DNA of 64,000 bases from Firmicutes bacterium HGW-Firmicutes-16 (GCA_002841545.1 PGZZ01000006.1:124001-188000); one strand, 5' to 3'. Counted from the first letter of the stretch, positions 6,812 through 15,212 are shown. Translations and numbers: made by a program. The notes: a model not told the origin generated them from the letters alone.

Positions 6812-7891
6812 ATGCAAATAACTAGAGGTATCACAGGGGGCGCACTAAAGTGCGTGATTTATGGCCCAGAGGGAATTGGCAAAAGCACGTTTGCCGCACA
6901 GTTCCCTAGCCCTGTTTTTATTGATACAGAGGGCAGCACGAAGTTTATGAATGTTGCCAGAACGCCTACTCCGAGCAGCTGGGCAATGCTCATAGAGCAG
7001 GTTCAGTACTTTAGAATCCATCCCAATGAATGCAAGACGCTCGTACTTGATACGGCAGACTGGGCTGAAATGCTCTGCCTTAAAAAGATATGCGCCGAGA
7101 AGCAGATTACTGGCATAGAGGACCTCGGATATGGCAAAGGCTATATCTATCTCGAAGAAGAGTTCGGACGACTTCTAAACCTTCTGGAAGAAGTCGTAAG
7201 ACTTGGCATTAATGTTGTTATCACAGCACACGCACAAATGCGGAAGTTCGAACAGCCGGACGAGCTTGGCGCTTACGACCGATGGGAACTGAAGCTAGAA
7301 AAGAAAACCTCAGCACTTGTCAAGGAATGGGCTGATATCGTACTTTTTGCCAACTACAAGACCTATGTCGTCAATGTCGATAATCAGGGCGCTCAGAAAG
7401 GTAAAAACAAAGCACAAGGCGGCAAGCGAACCATGTATACCACTCATCATACTTGCTGGGACGCAAAGAACCGACATGGGCTTCCCGATGAGTTGACGTT
7501 TGAATTTGCTCAGATAGCGCACCTGTTTAATATGGTTTCTGCATCAGCAACAATTCAGCCCGCCATAACGATTGCTGAATCTCCTCCTGCCGCACCTATA
7601 CCATCAGCGCCAGTTCCGACTCCTCAGGTTTCAGCGACAGAGCAAACACCCTCAAATCCAGATCCGCAGAAGTCGGCTTTTATAGAGCTTCCATCACCTG
7701 GCGTAGAAGATACAACAGGAATTCCCCGCGGGCTCTTAGACCTTATGCGAGAAGCAAAGATTGTACCTTCGGAAATTCGAAATGCAGTAGCCAAAAAAGG
7801 TTATTTCCCTTCGAATACACCGATTGAAAATTATCCACCAGATTTCGTTCAGGGCGTTCTTATAGGTGCATGGCCGCAGATCCGCAAATAA
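6812..7891 (+). CDS. Sak4-like RecA-fold ATPase (AAA_24)
   Basis: 359 residues. Walker A YGPEGIGKST (about 17-26), the acidic residue in PVFIDTEGS, Walker B TLVLDTADWAE and a sensor-like VVITAHAQMR are those of phage nucleotide-binding proteins of the AAA_24/Sak4 group. These are RecA-like single-strand annealing or strand-exchange helpers. The C-terminal third, rich in Pro/Ala/Thr, is probably a disordered linker ending in a short helical domain. The adjacent DUF669 gene encodes the usual partner. Biochemical role is by family analogy. Confidence 0.88.
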   Translation: MQITRGITGGALKCVIYGPEGIGKSTFAAQFPSPVFIDTEGSTKFMNVARTPTPSSWAMLIEQVQYFRIHPNECKTLVLDTADWAEMLCLKKICAEKQITGIEDLGYGKGYIYLEEEFGRLLNLLEEVVRLGINVVITAHAQMRKFEQPDELGAYDRWELKLEKKTSALVKEWADIVLFANYKTYVVNVDNQGAQKGKNKAQGGKRTMYTTHHTCWDAKNRHGLPDELTFEFAQIAHLFNMVSASATIQPAITIAESPPAAPIPSAPVPTPQVSATEQTPSNPDPQKSAFIELPSPGVEDTTGIPRGLLDLMREAKIVPSEIRNAVAKKGYFPSNTPIENYPPDFVQGVLIGAWPQIRK

Positions 7892-7945
7892 ATCGAAGAC
7901 GATCCTAACAGACTACCATTTTAATTTTTAAAGGAGATTTTCACT

Positions 7946-8428
7946 ATGGCTGAAAATAACACCACAGGATATGAACTCGAATGGGAGAGCGCAATCGAAC
8001 ACGACTCGGAGTACGTTTTACTTCCGGCAGGCGATTACGACTTCACCGTGACAAATTTTGAGCGTGGCCGTCACGCCGGCAGCGATAAGCTCCCGCCCTG
8101 CAAAAAAGCAGTTCTCGCTTTGGAGCTTGACAGCGAAGCAGGCTCCACAACTCTCAAGCACAACCTTTTCCTGCATTCAAGCACCGAAGGACTGCTGTGC
8201 GCATTCTTCGTATCAATCGGACAGCGCAAGCACGGCGAACGTCTAACCATGAATTGGAGTACGGTCATTGGTTCAAAAGGCAGATGCAAGGTCGGCGTTC
8301 GTACATATAAAAACAAAGACAACGAAGACGTCACTATCAACGAAATCAAGAAGTTCTATGAACCTGATCCGAATGCTCCGACTTCCGCTGCGGCGGCTTC
8401 GCAGACTTATGAAGCCGGGAGGTTCTAA
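7946..8428 (+). CDS. DUF669 protein, probable single-strand DNA-binding partner
   Basis: 160 residues. The pattern ..LLPAGDYDFTVTNFERG.., a beta-rich middle and the GRCKVGVRTYKNKDNEDVTINEIKKFYEP segment fit DUF669, a phage family always seen beside Sak4-like ATPases and superfamily 2 helicases, with an OB-like fold suspected. A strong AAGGAG precedes the ATG. Likely role: coating single-stranded DNA during recombination-dependent replication. Function inferred from conserved neighbourhood. Confidence 0.85.
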   Translation: MAENNTTGYELEWESAIEHDSEYVLLPAGDYDFTVTNFERGRHAGSDKLPPCKKAVLALELDSEAGSTTLKHNLFLHSSTEGLLCAFFVSIGQRKHGERLTMNWSTVIGSKGRCKVGVRTYKNKDNEDVTINEIKKFYEPDPNAPTSAAAASQTYEAGRF

Positions 8429-8430
8429 GT

Positions 8431-10011
8431 ATGGAGCTTCGTCCATATCAGCAAGAGGCGAGACAAGCAATCCTCGAGCAATGGGACGCAGGAACAAAAC
8501 GAACTCTTTTAGTTCTGCCTACGGGTACCGGAAAAACTATTGTTTTTTCAAAGGTAATTGAAGACCGTGTAAGGCTCGGTGAGCGTGTACTTGTGCTCGC
8601 TCACCGAGGTGAGCTACTAGATCAGGCCGCGGACAAACTCCAGCAAGCCACCGGCCTAATGTGCGCCACCGAAAAAGCTGAGGAAACATGTCTCGGAAGT
8701 TGGTACCGCGTAGTCGTTGGATCCGTTCAATCGTTTCAGCGTGAAAAAAGGCTCGGGCAATTTGACCCTCATTACTTTGACGACATCATTGTAGATGAAG
8801 CCCATCATTGCTTGTCGGAAGGCTACCAAAGGGTTCTGGAACACTTTGGCGATGCCAATGTCCTCGGTGTAACAGCGACTCCTGACCGTGGCGACATGCG
8901 CAACTTAGGGCAGTACTTTGATTCACTGGCCTATGAGTATACGCTCCCCAAAGCCATAAAAGAGGGATTCCTAAGCCCGATTAAAGCCCTCACGATTCCC
9001 TTAAAGCTCGACCTCTCAGGCGTAGGTACCCAAAACGGCGATTTCAAAGTTGGGGATCTGGGAACAGCACTCGATCCATATTTATACCAGATTGCTGATG
9101 AAATGCTGAAGAACTGCGCGGATCGTAAAACAGTAGTGTTCCTGCCACTGGTTAAAACGTCGCAGAAGTTTCGTGACATTCTCAATGCAAAGGGCTTCCG
9201 TGCCGCCGAGGTAAATGGAAACAGCACAGACCGCGCGGAAATACTAAAAGACTTCGACGCAGGGAAGTACAACGTTCTATGTAACTCTATGCTCCTTACG
9301 GAGGGCTGGGACTGCCCGTCAGTCGACTGTATTGTTGTTCTTCGACCGACGAAAATCCGCAGCCTGTACAGTCAGATGGTCGGGCGCGGAACACGACTTT
9401 TCCAGGGCAAAACAGAATTAATACTACTGGATTTCCTGTGGAATACCGAACGCCATGAACTCTGCCATCCGGCAAATCTCATTTGTGAGTCTGCCGAGGT
9501 TGCTAAGAAAATGACCGAAAACATAGAGCTGGCAGGGTGCCCTGTAGACATACAGGAAGCCGAGCAGAAGGCAGGCGAGGACGTTATCGCCCAGCGAGAA
9601 GAAGCTCTGGCAAAACTCCTCCATGAAATGAAATCTCGTAAACGTAAACTAGTAGATCCTCTGCAATTTGAAATGTCCATACAGGCCGAGGACCTTGCAA
9701 GCTATGTTCCGTCTTTCGGCTGGGAACTTGGGCCTCCGTCTGCAAAACAGATCCAGACACTTGAAAAACTGGGTATCTTCCCGGATGAGATAGATAACGC
9801 CGGCAAAGCCACAAAACTGCTTGAGCGCATCGAGAAACGAAAGACGGAAGGCCTGACTACGCCAAAACAAATTCGTCTGCTTGAAAACAAAGGTTTTCTC
9901 CATGTAGGAGAATGGCAGTTTGAAACAGCCAAAAAACTCATTGATCGCATAGCGGCGTATGGGTGGAAAGTCCCACATGATATCAACCCCGTAGAATACA
10001 AAGGAGCGTAA
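8431..10011 (+). CDS. Superfamily 2 DEAD/DEAH helicase
   Basis: 526 residues. Helicase motifs in order: I LPTGTGKT (about 29-36), II DEAHH, III VTATPDR, then the C-terminal RecA fold with LTEGWDCPSVDCIVVLRPT and motif VI QMVGRGTRLF. This matches the Rad25/SSL2-like or type III restriction-like helicases standard in Firmicutes phage replication modules. Two helical repeats at the C-terminus (KQIQTLEKLGI and KQIRLLENKGF) resemble DNA-binding additions. It starts 2 bases after the DUF669 stop, so the two are probably co-translated. Role: fork restart or recombination-dependent replication. Confidence 0.92.
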   Translation: MELRPYQQEARQAILEQWDAGTKRTLLVLPTGTGKTIVFSKVIEDRVRLGERVLVLAHRGELLDQAADKLQQATGLMCATEKAEETCLGSWYRVVVGSVQSFQREKRLGQFDPHYFDDIIVDEAHHCLSEGYQRVLEHFGDANVLGVTATPDRGDMRNLGQYFDSLAYEYTLPKAIKEGFLSPIKALTIPLKLDLSGVGTQNGDFKVGDLGTALDPYLYQIADEMLKNCADRKTVVFLPLVKTSQKFRDILNAKGFRAAEVNGNSTDRAEILKDFDAGKYNVLCNSMLLTEGWDCPSVDCIVVLRPTKIRSLYSQMVGRGTRLFQGKTELILLDFLWNTERHELCHPANLICESAEVAKKMTENIELAGCPVDIQEAEQKAGEDVIAQREEALAKLLHEMKSRKRKLVDPLQFEMSIQAEDLASYVPSFGWELGPPSAKQIQTLEKLGIFPDEIDNAGKATKLLERIEKRKTEGLTTPKQIRLLENKGFLHVGEWQFETAKKLIDRIAAYGWKVPHDINPVEYKGA

Positions 10012-10017
10012 CAATTC

Positions 10018-12258
10018 ATGGAGAACACGCTGGATTTACTGGAAGTATTGCAGCATATCGACCCGGAAAGACTAGACTACCAAGAATGGTTATCAATAGG
10101 CATGGCGCTTAAGGATGCAGGTCACACCGCCCAGGACTGGGACGGCTGGAGCCAATCCGATTCAAAGCGATATCACCAGGGAGAATGCGAACGCAAGTGG
10201 ACGGGCTTTCTCGGATCATCGACGCCGGTCACCGCAGGCACTATCGTGCAACTCGCAAAAGATCAGGGTTGGCGCGGTTCTTTTAACCCCGAGGATGGAC
10301 ATGAACTGGAGTGGGATGCGGCCATAGGTGGGAAAGATGAACTGATTGTTTTAGACAAAGGCTGGCTCGAAGATAAGGAAGTCAACGAGCCGGCTGAGTG
10401 GGATCCCGTAAGGGAGCTGACTACATACCTCGAACTGCTTTTCGAAGCGTCTGAAAACGTCGGCTATGTCACCGAAAGCTATAAAAAGGACGAGAGATTC
10501 GTCCCCGCCAATAAAGGCGCATGGGATCGCACGGCCGGTCAGCTCATCCACCTGCTCAATCAATGTGGCGGCGATATCGGCAGGGTTATAGGTGACTATA
10601 ACTCTGAGGCTGGAGCATGGATCCGCTTCAATCCGCTTGACGGAAAGGGCATCAAGAATGAGAACGTCACCGAATACCGATATGCTCTCGTGGAGTCGGA
10701 TAACATGGCCCTTGAGAAACAGAACGCAATAATTCGTGAGCTCGAGCTTCCGGTTGCGTGTCTGGTTCACTCTGGGAAAAAGAGCCTTCACGCCATCGTG
10801 CGTGTCGAGGCCTCGAGCTATGACGAATACAGAAAGCGTGTCGACTATCTCTACAACGTTCTCAAGAAGAACGGAATGAGCGTAGACACGCAAAATAAAA
10901 ACCCGTCACGGCTTTCCAGAATGCCTGGAGCCATGCGCAACGGGCATAAGCAATACATCCTTGATAAGAACATAGGTAAGGAAAGCTGGAAGGAATGGCA
11001 GGAGTGGATTGAAAGCATTAACGACGATTTACCTGATGCTGAAAGCCTTACCGATGTATGGGATAACCTGCCGGAACTCTCTCCGTCGCTAATTAATGGA
11101 TTATTACGCCAAGGACACAAAATGCTGCTTGCGGGACCCTCCAAAGCGGGAAAATCCTTTGCGCTCATTGAACTGTGCTGCGCAATAGCCGAAGGGCGTG
11201 AGTGGATGGGCTTTAAATGTTCGAAGGGGCGCATTCTGTATGTAAACCTAGAACTAGACCGTGCGAGTTGCCTACACCGATTCAAGGATGTTTATACCGC
11301 CCTGGGATGGCAGCCGAACAACCTAGCTAACATTGATATTTGGAACTTGCGTGGCAAATCGGTACCCATGGACAAGCTGGCACCGAAGCTGATACGCCGC
11401 GCTATGAAGAAAAACTACATAGCGATCGTAATAGACCCCATATATAAAATCATCACCGGCGACGAAAACAGTGCCGACCAGATGGCACAATTCTGCAATC
11501 AGTTTGACAAGGTGTGTACCGAATTAGGCTGCGCCGTTATCTACTGCCATCACCACAGCAAAGGCGGTCAGGGCGGCAAGAAGTCCATGGACAGAGCGTC
11601 GGGTTCGGGCGTGTTCGCTCGAGATCCTGATGCGCTCCTCGATCTCATAGAGCTGGAGCTAACCGACTCAATCAAAGCGCACGAGCGCTCAAAGGCTGCA
11701 GCAAACGCCTACTTGGAAATGCTCAAGAAGGCTATTCCTAAATGGCAGGATGAAGTGTCACAGGACGATATGTGCAGCGAGAAAGCGATGCACGACGCCT
11801 GTATGCGACTGTTGAGCAAGCCTACGCTAATCGCTGCGGAGGACACCGCAAACGCCGCCAAAGACAACGCAGACATTCACACCGGCTGGCGCATTGAAGG
11901 CACTCTTCGAGAGTTCCCGAAGTTCGAACCAATCAATGTTTGGTTCGATTATCCGATACACCGAATAGACAGGGTAGGGGCGCTTGGAGACATCGATGCG
12001 GAAGGTGAACGCCTTACATTTAAGCGGGGGCTCACCAGAAATAAGACACCCGACGTGCGCGAGCGGGAAAGAAAGGATGAGCTCGAGACGGCATATGAGG
12101 CGTGCTCATTAAATGGCGATGTTACAATAAAAGACCTTGTCGAGTACACCGGGAAAACAACAAATACAATTCGGAAATACATAGATGATAGTGACACTTT
12201 TTCCCGTGATGGTGGAAAAGTGTTCAAGGGGTCAACGGGGTCAAATAACGATAATTGA
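10018..12258 (+). CDS. Primase-helicase (PriCT-2, primase-like and RepA-type ATPase domains)
   Basis: 746 residues. An N-terminal PriCT-2-like segment (HIDPERLDYQEWLSIGMALK..GWSQSD..KW) is followed by a primase-like domain with VHSGKKSLHAIV and NPSRLSRMPGAMR, then a RecA-type helicase with Walker A LLAGPSKAGKS, ILYVNLELD, Walker B IAIVIDPIYKI and the YCHHHSKG motif, and a C-terminal winged helix (IKDLVEYTGKTTNTIRKYI). This is a complete phage replication initiator plus helicase. Two copies of the GGGGTCAA iteron lie inside its last codons and the rest directly after, so it probably binds its own 3' end as origin. Confidence 0.9.
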   Translation: MENTLDLLEVLQHIDPERLDYQEWLSIGMALKDAGHTAQDWDGWSQSDSKRYHQGECERKWTGFLGSSTPVTAGTIVQLAKDQGWRGSFNPEDGHELEWDAAIGGKDELIVLDKGWLEDKEVNEPAEWDPVRELTTYLELLFEASENVGYVTESYKKDERFVPANKGAWDRTAGQLIHLLNQCGGDIGRVIGDYNSEAGAWIRFNPLDGKGIKNENVTEYRYALVESDNMALEKQNAIIRELELPVACLVHSGKKSLHAIVRVEASSYDEYRKRVDYLYNVLKKNGMSVDTQNKNPSRLSRMPGAMRNGHKQYILDKNIGKESWKEWQEWIESINDDLPDAESLTDVWDNLPELSPSLINGLLRQGHKMLLAGPSKAGKSFALIELCCAIAEGREWMGFKCSKGRILYVNLELDRASCLHRFKDVYTALGWQPNNLANIDIWNLRGKSVPMDKLAPKLIRRAMKKNYIAIVIDPIYKIITGDENSADQMAQFCNQFDKVCTELGCAVIYCHHHSKGGQGGKKSMDRASGSGVFARDPDALLDLIELELTDSIKAHERSKAAANAYLEMLKKAIPKWQDEVSQDDMCSEKAMHDACMRLLSKPTLIAAEDTANAAKDNADIHTGWRIEGTLREFPKFEPINVWFDYPIHRIDRVGALGDIDAEGERLTFKRGLTRNKTPDVRERERKDELETAYEACSLNGDVTIKDLVEYTGKTTNTIRKYIDDSDTFSRDGGKVFKGSTGSNNDN

Positions 12259-12454
12259 CCCCTGACGGGTCAGGGGTCAGAAAACGATAATTGATAAATT
12301 GACCCCTAAAAATGACGGGTCAGTTGCGAGGGGTCAAGGGGTCAAATTTACAATAATTGACCCCTACCAAAATGGCCATGGATGGGGTCAAAAAACAGGG
12401 GTCAAATAACCCCTCTATAGAGGGGGTTATTTGACCGCACCCTGATTTTGACCC
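12228..12454 (+). repeat. GGGGTCAA iteron array, candidate replication origin
   Basis: Nine exact copies of GGGGTCAA or its complement in 178 bases: plus at 12228, 12237, 12330, 12338, 12384, 12398; minus (TTGACCCC) at 12255, 12299, 12357. At least three one-mismatch copies lie near 12273, 12431 and 12446. Copies are often paired head to tail 8-9 bases apart. The array begins in the last codons of the primase-helicase gene and ends before rusA. Arrays of short iterons at or beside the initiator gene are the standard form of phage and plasmid origins. Confidence 0.75.
12400..12436. repeat. Near-perfect palindrome inside the iteron array
   Basis: GGTCAAATAACCCCTC and GAGGGGGTTATTTGACC flank TATA. 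The arms pair over 16 bases with one extra G, and their outer ends are iteron units. It could extrude as a cruciform at the origin; there is no T-run, so termination is not its obvious role. Confidence 0.7.
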
Positions 12455-12494
12455 ACCACCATCTGACGCGTGAGAAAGAAGGAAACGAAAAAGA

Positions 12495-12908
12495 ATGCAC
12501 ACAGAGTTTTTTATACCGATGAACCCACCGACCGTAACGCAACAGGAGCACAAGGTAAATACGACCGGAACGAAAGCACGGTTCTATGAGCCGGCCGAAG
12601 TAAAGGCGACACGCTCGAAGCTGTCTGACGCAGTCGGACCACACAGACCTGAGCAGCCATACGTCGGAGCAGTCAGGTTGATGGTCAAATGGTGTTTCCC
12701 AGTTTGCGGTAAACACAAAGACGGCGAGTATCGAACTAGCAAACCCGATACAGACAACCTCCAGAAGATGCTCAAGGATGTTATGACCACTAACCACTTC
12801 TGGAAAGATGATGCACAGGTCGCTTCCGAAATTTGCGAGAAGTTTTGGGCGAAGGTCCCGGGACTGTATATCGCAATCGAGGACTGTGAGGGAAGGATAG
12901 AATCATGA
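12495..12908 (+). CDS. rusA: RusA-type Holliday junction resolvase
   Basis: 137 residues. PTVTQQEHK near the start, then KPDTDN (acidic residues D85, D87) and FWKDDAQV (D105, D106) supply the metal-binding acidic cluster of RusA endonucleases, which cut four-way junctions made by phage recombination. Length matches the family. It comes right after the origin array and its stop overlaps the next start (ATGA). It fits the recombination-dependent replication set upstream. Confidence 0.92.
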   Translation: MHTEFFIPMNPPTVTQQEHKVNTTGTKARFYEPAEVKATRSKLSDAVGPHRPEQPYVGAVRLMVKWCFPVCGKHKDGEYRTSKPDTDNLQKMLKDVMTTNHFWKDDAQVASEICEKFWAKVPGLYIAIEDCEGRIES

Positions 12909-13477
12909 AAAAAGTAATTACAATTATTCTGATTTTAGCAATTGCCTTTTTGCTTTTACAATCGGCGGTAGCAAAGACTTCAAATACATGGACGGACAAG
13001 CAGGAGCAGGCTCATGAGATAGCTGAGCTTGCTAGAGAGATGGGGCTTGCCGAAAGTGATCCCATCATTACCAGAGCGAAAGAGATATGGGACGCAGAAG
13101 ACACGCAGTTCCAGCTTGACAGAGACATAATTGCTACTGTCATTTACAACGAAGCGTGGTCCGGCTGCACCGATCGTCACCGTGAGCTTGTGGCTGCCGT
13201 CATTATGAACCGAGTAAAGAGTGACAAATTCCCAAACACAGTTTACGACGTGGTAGCACAAAAGGGTCAGTACCTGATTGGTTATGCAAATGGCGACCCG
13301 CACTTTACGCCGCCGGTTGAAGTAAGAGAAGAGTGTCAAGAGATAGCAGCACGAGCTTTGCACGGCGAAATAGACTGTCCAGACAATATCCTGTATCAGG
13401 CTGAGTTCAAACAGGGTAGCGGGGTATATGAGGTTTGCAAGACGAGTTATAGCACTACATATTTCTGCTATGGATAG
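12905..13477 (+). CDS. Secreted SleB/CwlJ-like cell wall hydrolase
   Basis: 190 residues with a signal peptide or anchor (MKKVITIILILAIAFLLL..AVA) and a hydrolase domain: TVIYNEAWSG, VAAVIMNRVKSDKFPNTVYDVVAQKGQY and late CKTSYSTTYF. These are features of the Hydrolase_2 family (PF07486), the lytic transglycosylase fold of spore germination enzymes SleB and CwlJ; the Glu in NEAW is the probable catalytic acid. It is translationally coupled to rusA (ATGA overlap), far from the lysis genes at 38-39.5 kb, which is unusual. It may remodel wall in the lysogen or early infection rather than act as the endolysin. Confidence 0.85.
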   Translation: MKKVITIILILAIAFLLLQSAVAKTSNTWTDKQEQAHEIAELAREMGLAESDPIITRAKEIWDAEDTQFQLDRDIIATVIYNEAWSGCTDRHRELVAAVIMNRVKSDKFPNTVYDVVAQKGQYLIGYANGDPHFTPPVEVREECQEIAARALHGEIDCPDNILYQAEFKQGSGVYEVCKTSYSTTYFCYG

Positions 13478-13501
13478 GAAAAGTGCTAAGACAAAAAGGG
13501 T

Positions 13502-13533
13502 AAAAAAATACCAGGGTTAGCCGCAAACCCCGG
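13502..13533 (-). terminator. Leftward intrinsic terminator
   Basis: CCAGGGTT (13511-13518) pairs with AACCCCGG (13526-13533), one wobble; read on the minus strand it is followed by TATTTTTTTA. It would end the small leftward unit formed by the frames at 13757-13969 and 13547-13624. Confidence 0.75.
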
Positions 13534-13546
13534 ATCTCTCATAGTA

Positions 13547-13624
13547 CTACCTACTACTGGTATGACTCTCATCTTCATAACCGAAGATTAAATCGTCAAC
13601 GTCTTGCATATTAAATTTAAACAT
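13547..13624 (-). CDS. Small leftward peptide gene (25 residues)
   Basis: Frame reading MFKFNMQDVDDLIFGYEDES, with a textbook ribosome site (AGAAAGGAG, 5 bases before the ATG) and a leftward terminator just beyond its stop. Acidic and amphipathic, no known motif. The combination of strong ribosome site and terminator is the basis for calling it; homologues would be needed to confirm it. Confidence 0.5.
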   Translation of the reverse strand: MFKFNMQDVDDLIFGYEDESHTSSR

Positions 13625-13697
13625 TAATTCTCCTTTCTGGTGAATTTAATAACTATAGCACATGGCAAGACTTTAGTCAAGGAACATATTTTGACAA

Positions 13698-13753
13698 TGA
13701 GCGTGAATGCAAATGAAACTCAACGAAGCAGTCGACGATGCGCTTCACGCTCA
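13698..13753. repeat. Ten-base inverted repeat
   Basis: TGAGCGTGAA at 13698-13707 and TTCACGCTCA at 13744-13753 are perfectly complementary, separated by 36 bases, directly after the stop of the leftward gene at 13757. It could be an RNA hairpin in the unit leading to the small peptide gene or a protein-binding site. Confidence 0.6.
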
Positions 13754-13756
13754 AAA

Positions 13757-13969
13757 TTAACTCCGCTTTTTGTAACCGTATTTTAGAATAGCATCATGCA
13801 CAGCCTCGTTGCGGGTAACAAACTCAACGTCAGGGCATCCAGCAAGAATAAATCGAGCGTGGAAGCCCTCAGGTGATTTGATATCAAACTGCAACTGAAA
13901 GATGTCGTATCCCATACGGTGTAGTATATCGGCGTATTCGCGCCAGTCATCGAGAGATTCAATTTGCAT
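13757..13969 (-). CDS. Small leftward phage protein, unknown
   Basis: 70 residues starting MQIESLDDWREYADILHRMGYDIFQ, after AGGTGAT; an upstream in-frame start would add 17 hydrophobic residues without a ribosome site. It is predicted alpha/beta with a C-terminal KYGYKKRS. It reads against the surrounding rightward early genes, suggesting separate, possibly lysogenic, expression with the peptide at 13547. I do not recognise the family. Confidence 0.6.
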   Translation of the reverse strand: MQIESLDDWREYADILHRMGYDIFQLQFDIKSPEGFHARFILAGCPDVEFVTRNEAVHDAILKYGYKKRS

Positions 13970-14040
13970 AAATATCACCTCGAATAGAGTATATAACAAA
14001 ATTTTAAGATTTAACAACAAGAAAGGAGATGTGAGCAGAA

Positions 14041-14466
14041 TTGACTACAAAAGAATGGGTCAACAGAGCGAGATACATCGACAAGGAAATCGATGCGTTG
14101 CTCGAAGCGCAGGATAAGGCATTCATTCGTTGTACCTCGACAACATCAGCGTTACGCGATATTGTAGTTTCGGGAGGTGGAACAGACAGAGACAGCAAGC
14201 TAGCAGCCTATGCTGAACTCTCTAAAGATATAGATAATCGAGTAGATCAGCTTATCGAAATAAAGCGGGAAATCCTTTCGACAATAAACAAGATTTCTGA
14301 TGGGACACTCCGGACTCTTCTTATTTCTCGATACATAAACATCAAGGAGTGGGATGATGTTGCAAAGGATATTGGGTATGAAGTTAGAAGCACAGCCCGG
14401 CTTCATGGTGATGCACTAAGCCAACTTACAGAATGTTGTCCTGAAATGTCCGAAAATTGCATGTAA
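14041..14466 (+). CDS. ArpU/sigma-70 region 4-like late regulator
   Basis: 141 residues, mostly helical. The C-terminal half (TLRTLLISRYINIKEWDDVAKDIGYEVRSTARLHGDALSQL) has the helix-turn-helix layout of sigma-70 region 4 found in ArpU/DUF1492-type phage proteins. These sit at the end of the early region and switch on late genes. The start is TTG at 14041; upstream in-frame codons hit a stop, and AAAGGAGATG lies about 9 bases before. The long repeat-rich region directly downstream, before the terminase operon, is a natural place for its targets. Confidence 0.78.
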   Translation: MTTKEWVNRARYIDKEIDALLEAQDKAFIRCTSTTSALRDIVVSGGGTDRDSKLAAYAELSKDIDNRVDQLIEIKREILSTINKISDGTLRTLLISRYINIKEWDDVAKDIGYEVRSTARLHGDALSQLTECCPEMSENCM

Positions 14467-14556
14467 TGTCCTTGAATATCCGACGACAATGATGTTATCA
14501 TGTAAACTGGATATAGCAAGAAGGGGCGGGAGACCGTCCCTTTTGCATTGTAAAAA

Positions 14557-14601
14557 GTAAGTTGCATGATATGTAGCTGAGGGTGGGGGCGAGTAACTTA
14601 C
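14557..14601 (+). repeat. GTAAGTT..AACTTAC stem motif, copy A
   Basis: GTAAGTTGC at 14557 and GGGGGCGAGTAACTTAC ending at 14601: the outer seven bases pair perfectly. It follows a T-tailed hairpin at 14523-14544 (GGGGCGG..CCGTCCCTTTT) by 12 bases. Copy B shows the same order. Confidence 0.7.
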
Positions 14602-14768
14602 AAAGAACTGTGCTATTAGCAAGACAAGTTTATCGAATGAAAGATCAGGCTCTGCACGACTTAACACATGGAAAACAGCTGACAGGATTTATTAAGATGC
14701 GTATGATATGATAACAACTGCATATATTAAAACGGACAGGCTTATGTCTGTTTCTTTTTCATTGGGCT

Positions 14769-14814
14769 GTAAGTTGCGCTATAAATATAAGCCACGGGCG
14801 GGCGAGTAACTTAC
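14769..14814 (+). repeat. GTAAGTT..AACTTAC stem motif, copy B
   Basis: GTAAGTTGC at 14769 and GGGCGAGTAACTTAC ending at 14814; 212 bases downstream of copy A and preceded by its own hairpin at about 14732-14753. The loop sequence has diverged while both stem arms and the GGGCGAGT part are kept, which suggests selection for the paired ends. Confidence 0.7.
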
Positions 14815-14935
14815 AATAGGCCATGATGTTTTCCGCGGCAGCTGGTTATCCTTTTCCCGCTGCCGTCAATTTTTTCGCGGGTTGTCTAACAGGGCAAAGA
14901 AACAGGTTTGTGTTGGCACTATGGATTAGTACGAA

Positions 14936-14960
14936 GGGCAGTCGAAAGACTGTCCGTTTT
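14936..14960 (+). terminator. Hairpin C with T-run
   Basis: GGGCAGTC and GACTGTCC around a GAAA tetraloop, then GTTTT. It is the third hairpin of the series before the late operon; a degenerate G-rich element (GAGGGCGTAACCC) follows at about 14983. Confidence 0.75.
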
Positions 14961-15070
14961 ATATTGGATAGTTGAAAAAGACGTGAGGGCGTAACCCATC
15001 GGCTCTTCTATGCATATAATGAATAAGCATATGCACATATGCTATACCCAATGAAAAGGGGGTGTATATC

Positions 15071-15145
15071 ATGTGTTGCGGTTGCTTTAGATTTTTTTGC
15101 TGTAGATGTCGTTGCCGGTGCCGCTGTCGCCGTAGATGTTTCTGA
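15071..15145 (+). CDS. 24-residue Cys/Arg-rich peptide
   Basis: The frame encodes 24 residues of which 10 are Cys (positions 2, 3, 5, 10, 11, 13, 15, 17, 19, 23) and 8 are Arg, including the alternating run CRCRCRCRC. AGGGGGTG lies 6 bases before the ATG, a TATAAT-like -10 box is at 15015-15020 (weak -35), and a perfect 15-bp terminator hairpin follows at 15171. It therefore looks like a complete tiny transcription unit. I know no family like it. A metal-binding, nucleic-acid-binding or membrane-active peptide are all possible; chance low-complexity coding cannot be excluded. Confidence 0.5.
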   Translation: MCCGCFRFFCCRCRCRCRCRRRCF

Positions 15146-15170
15146 CGCTGCAGATAGAATATAATATCTA

Positions 15171-15212
15171 AATTAAGGAACTGCCTTCTTTTATAGGCAG
15201 TTCCTTAATTTA
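15171..15212 (+). terminator. Strong terminator hairpin D
   Basis: AATTAAGGAACTGCC (15171-15185) and GGCAGTTCCTTAATT (15196-15210) are perfectly complementary over 15 bp, A-rich on one side and T-rich on the other, so it can act in both directions. It closes the Cys/Arg peptide unit. Confidence 0.9.

Noticed and set aside
12228-12454. CRISPR-like array
   Set aside because: Repeat unit is 8 bases, in both orientations, irregular spacing and no cas genes; iterons explain it better.
14274-14290. Spo0A box (TTTCGACAA-like) as a target of the Spo0A-like protein
   Set aside because: A single eight-of-nine match inside a coding region is expected by chance; no box cluster before element promoters was seen.
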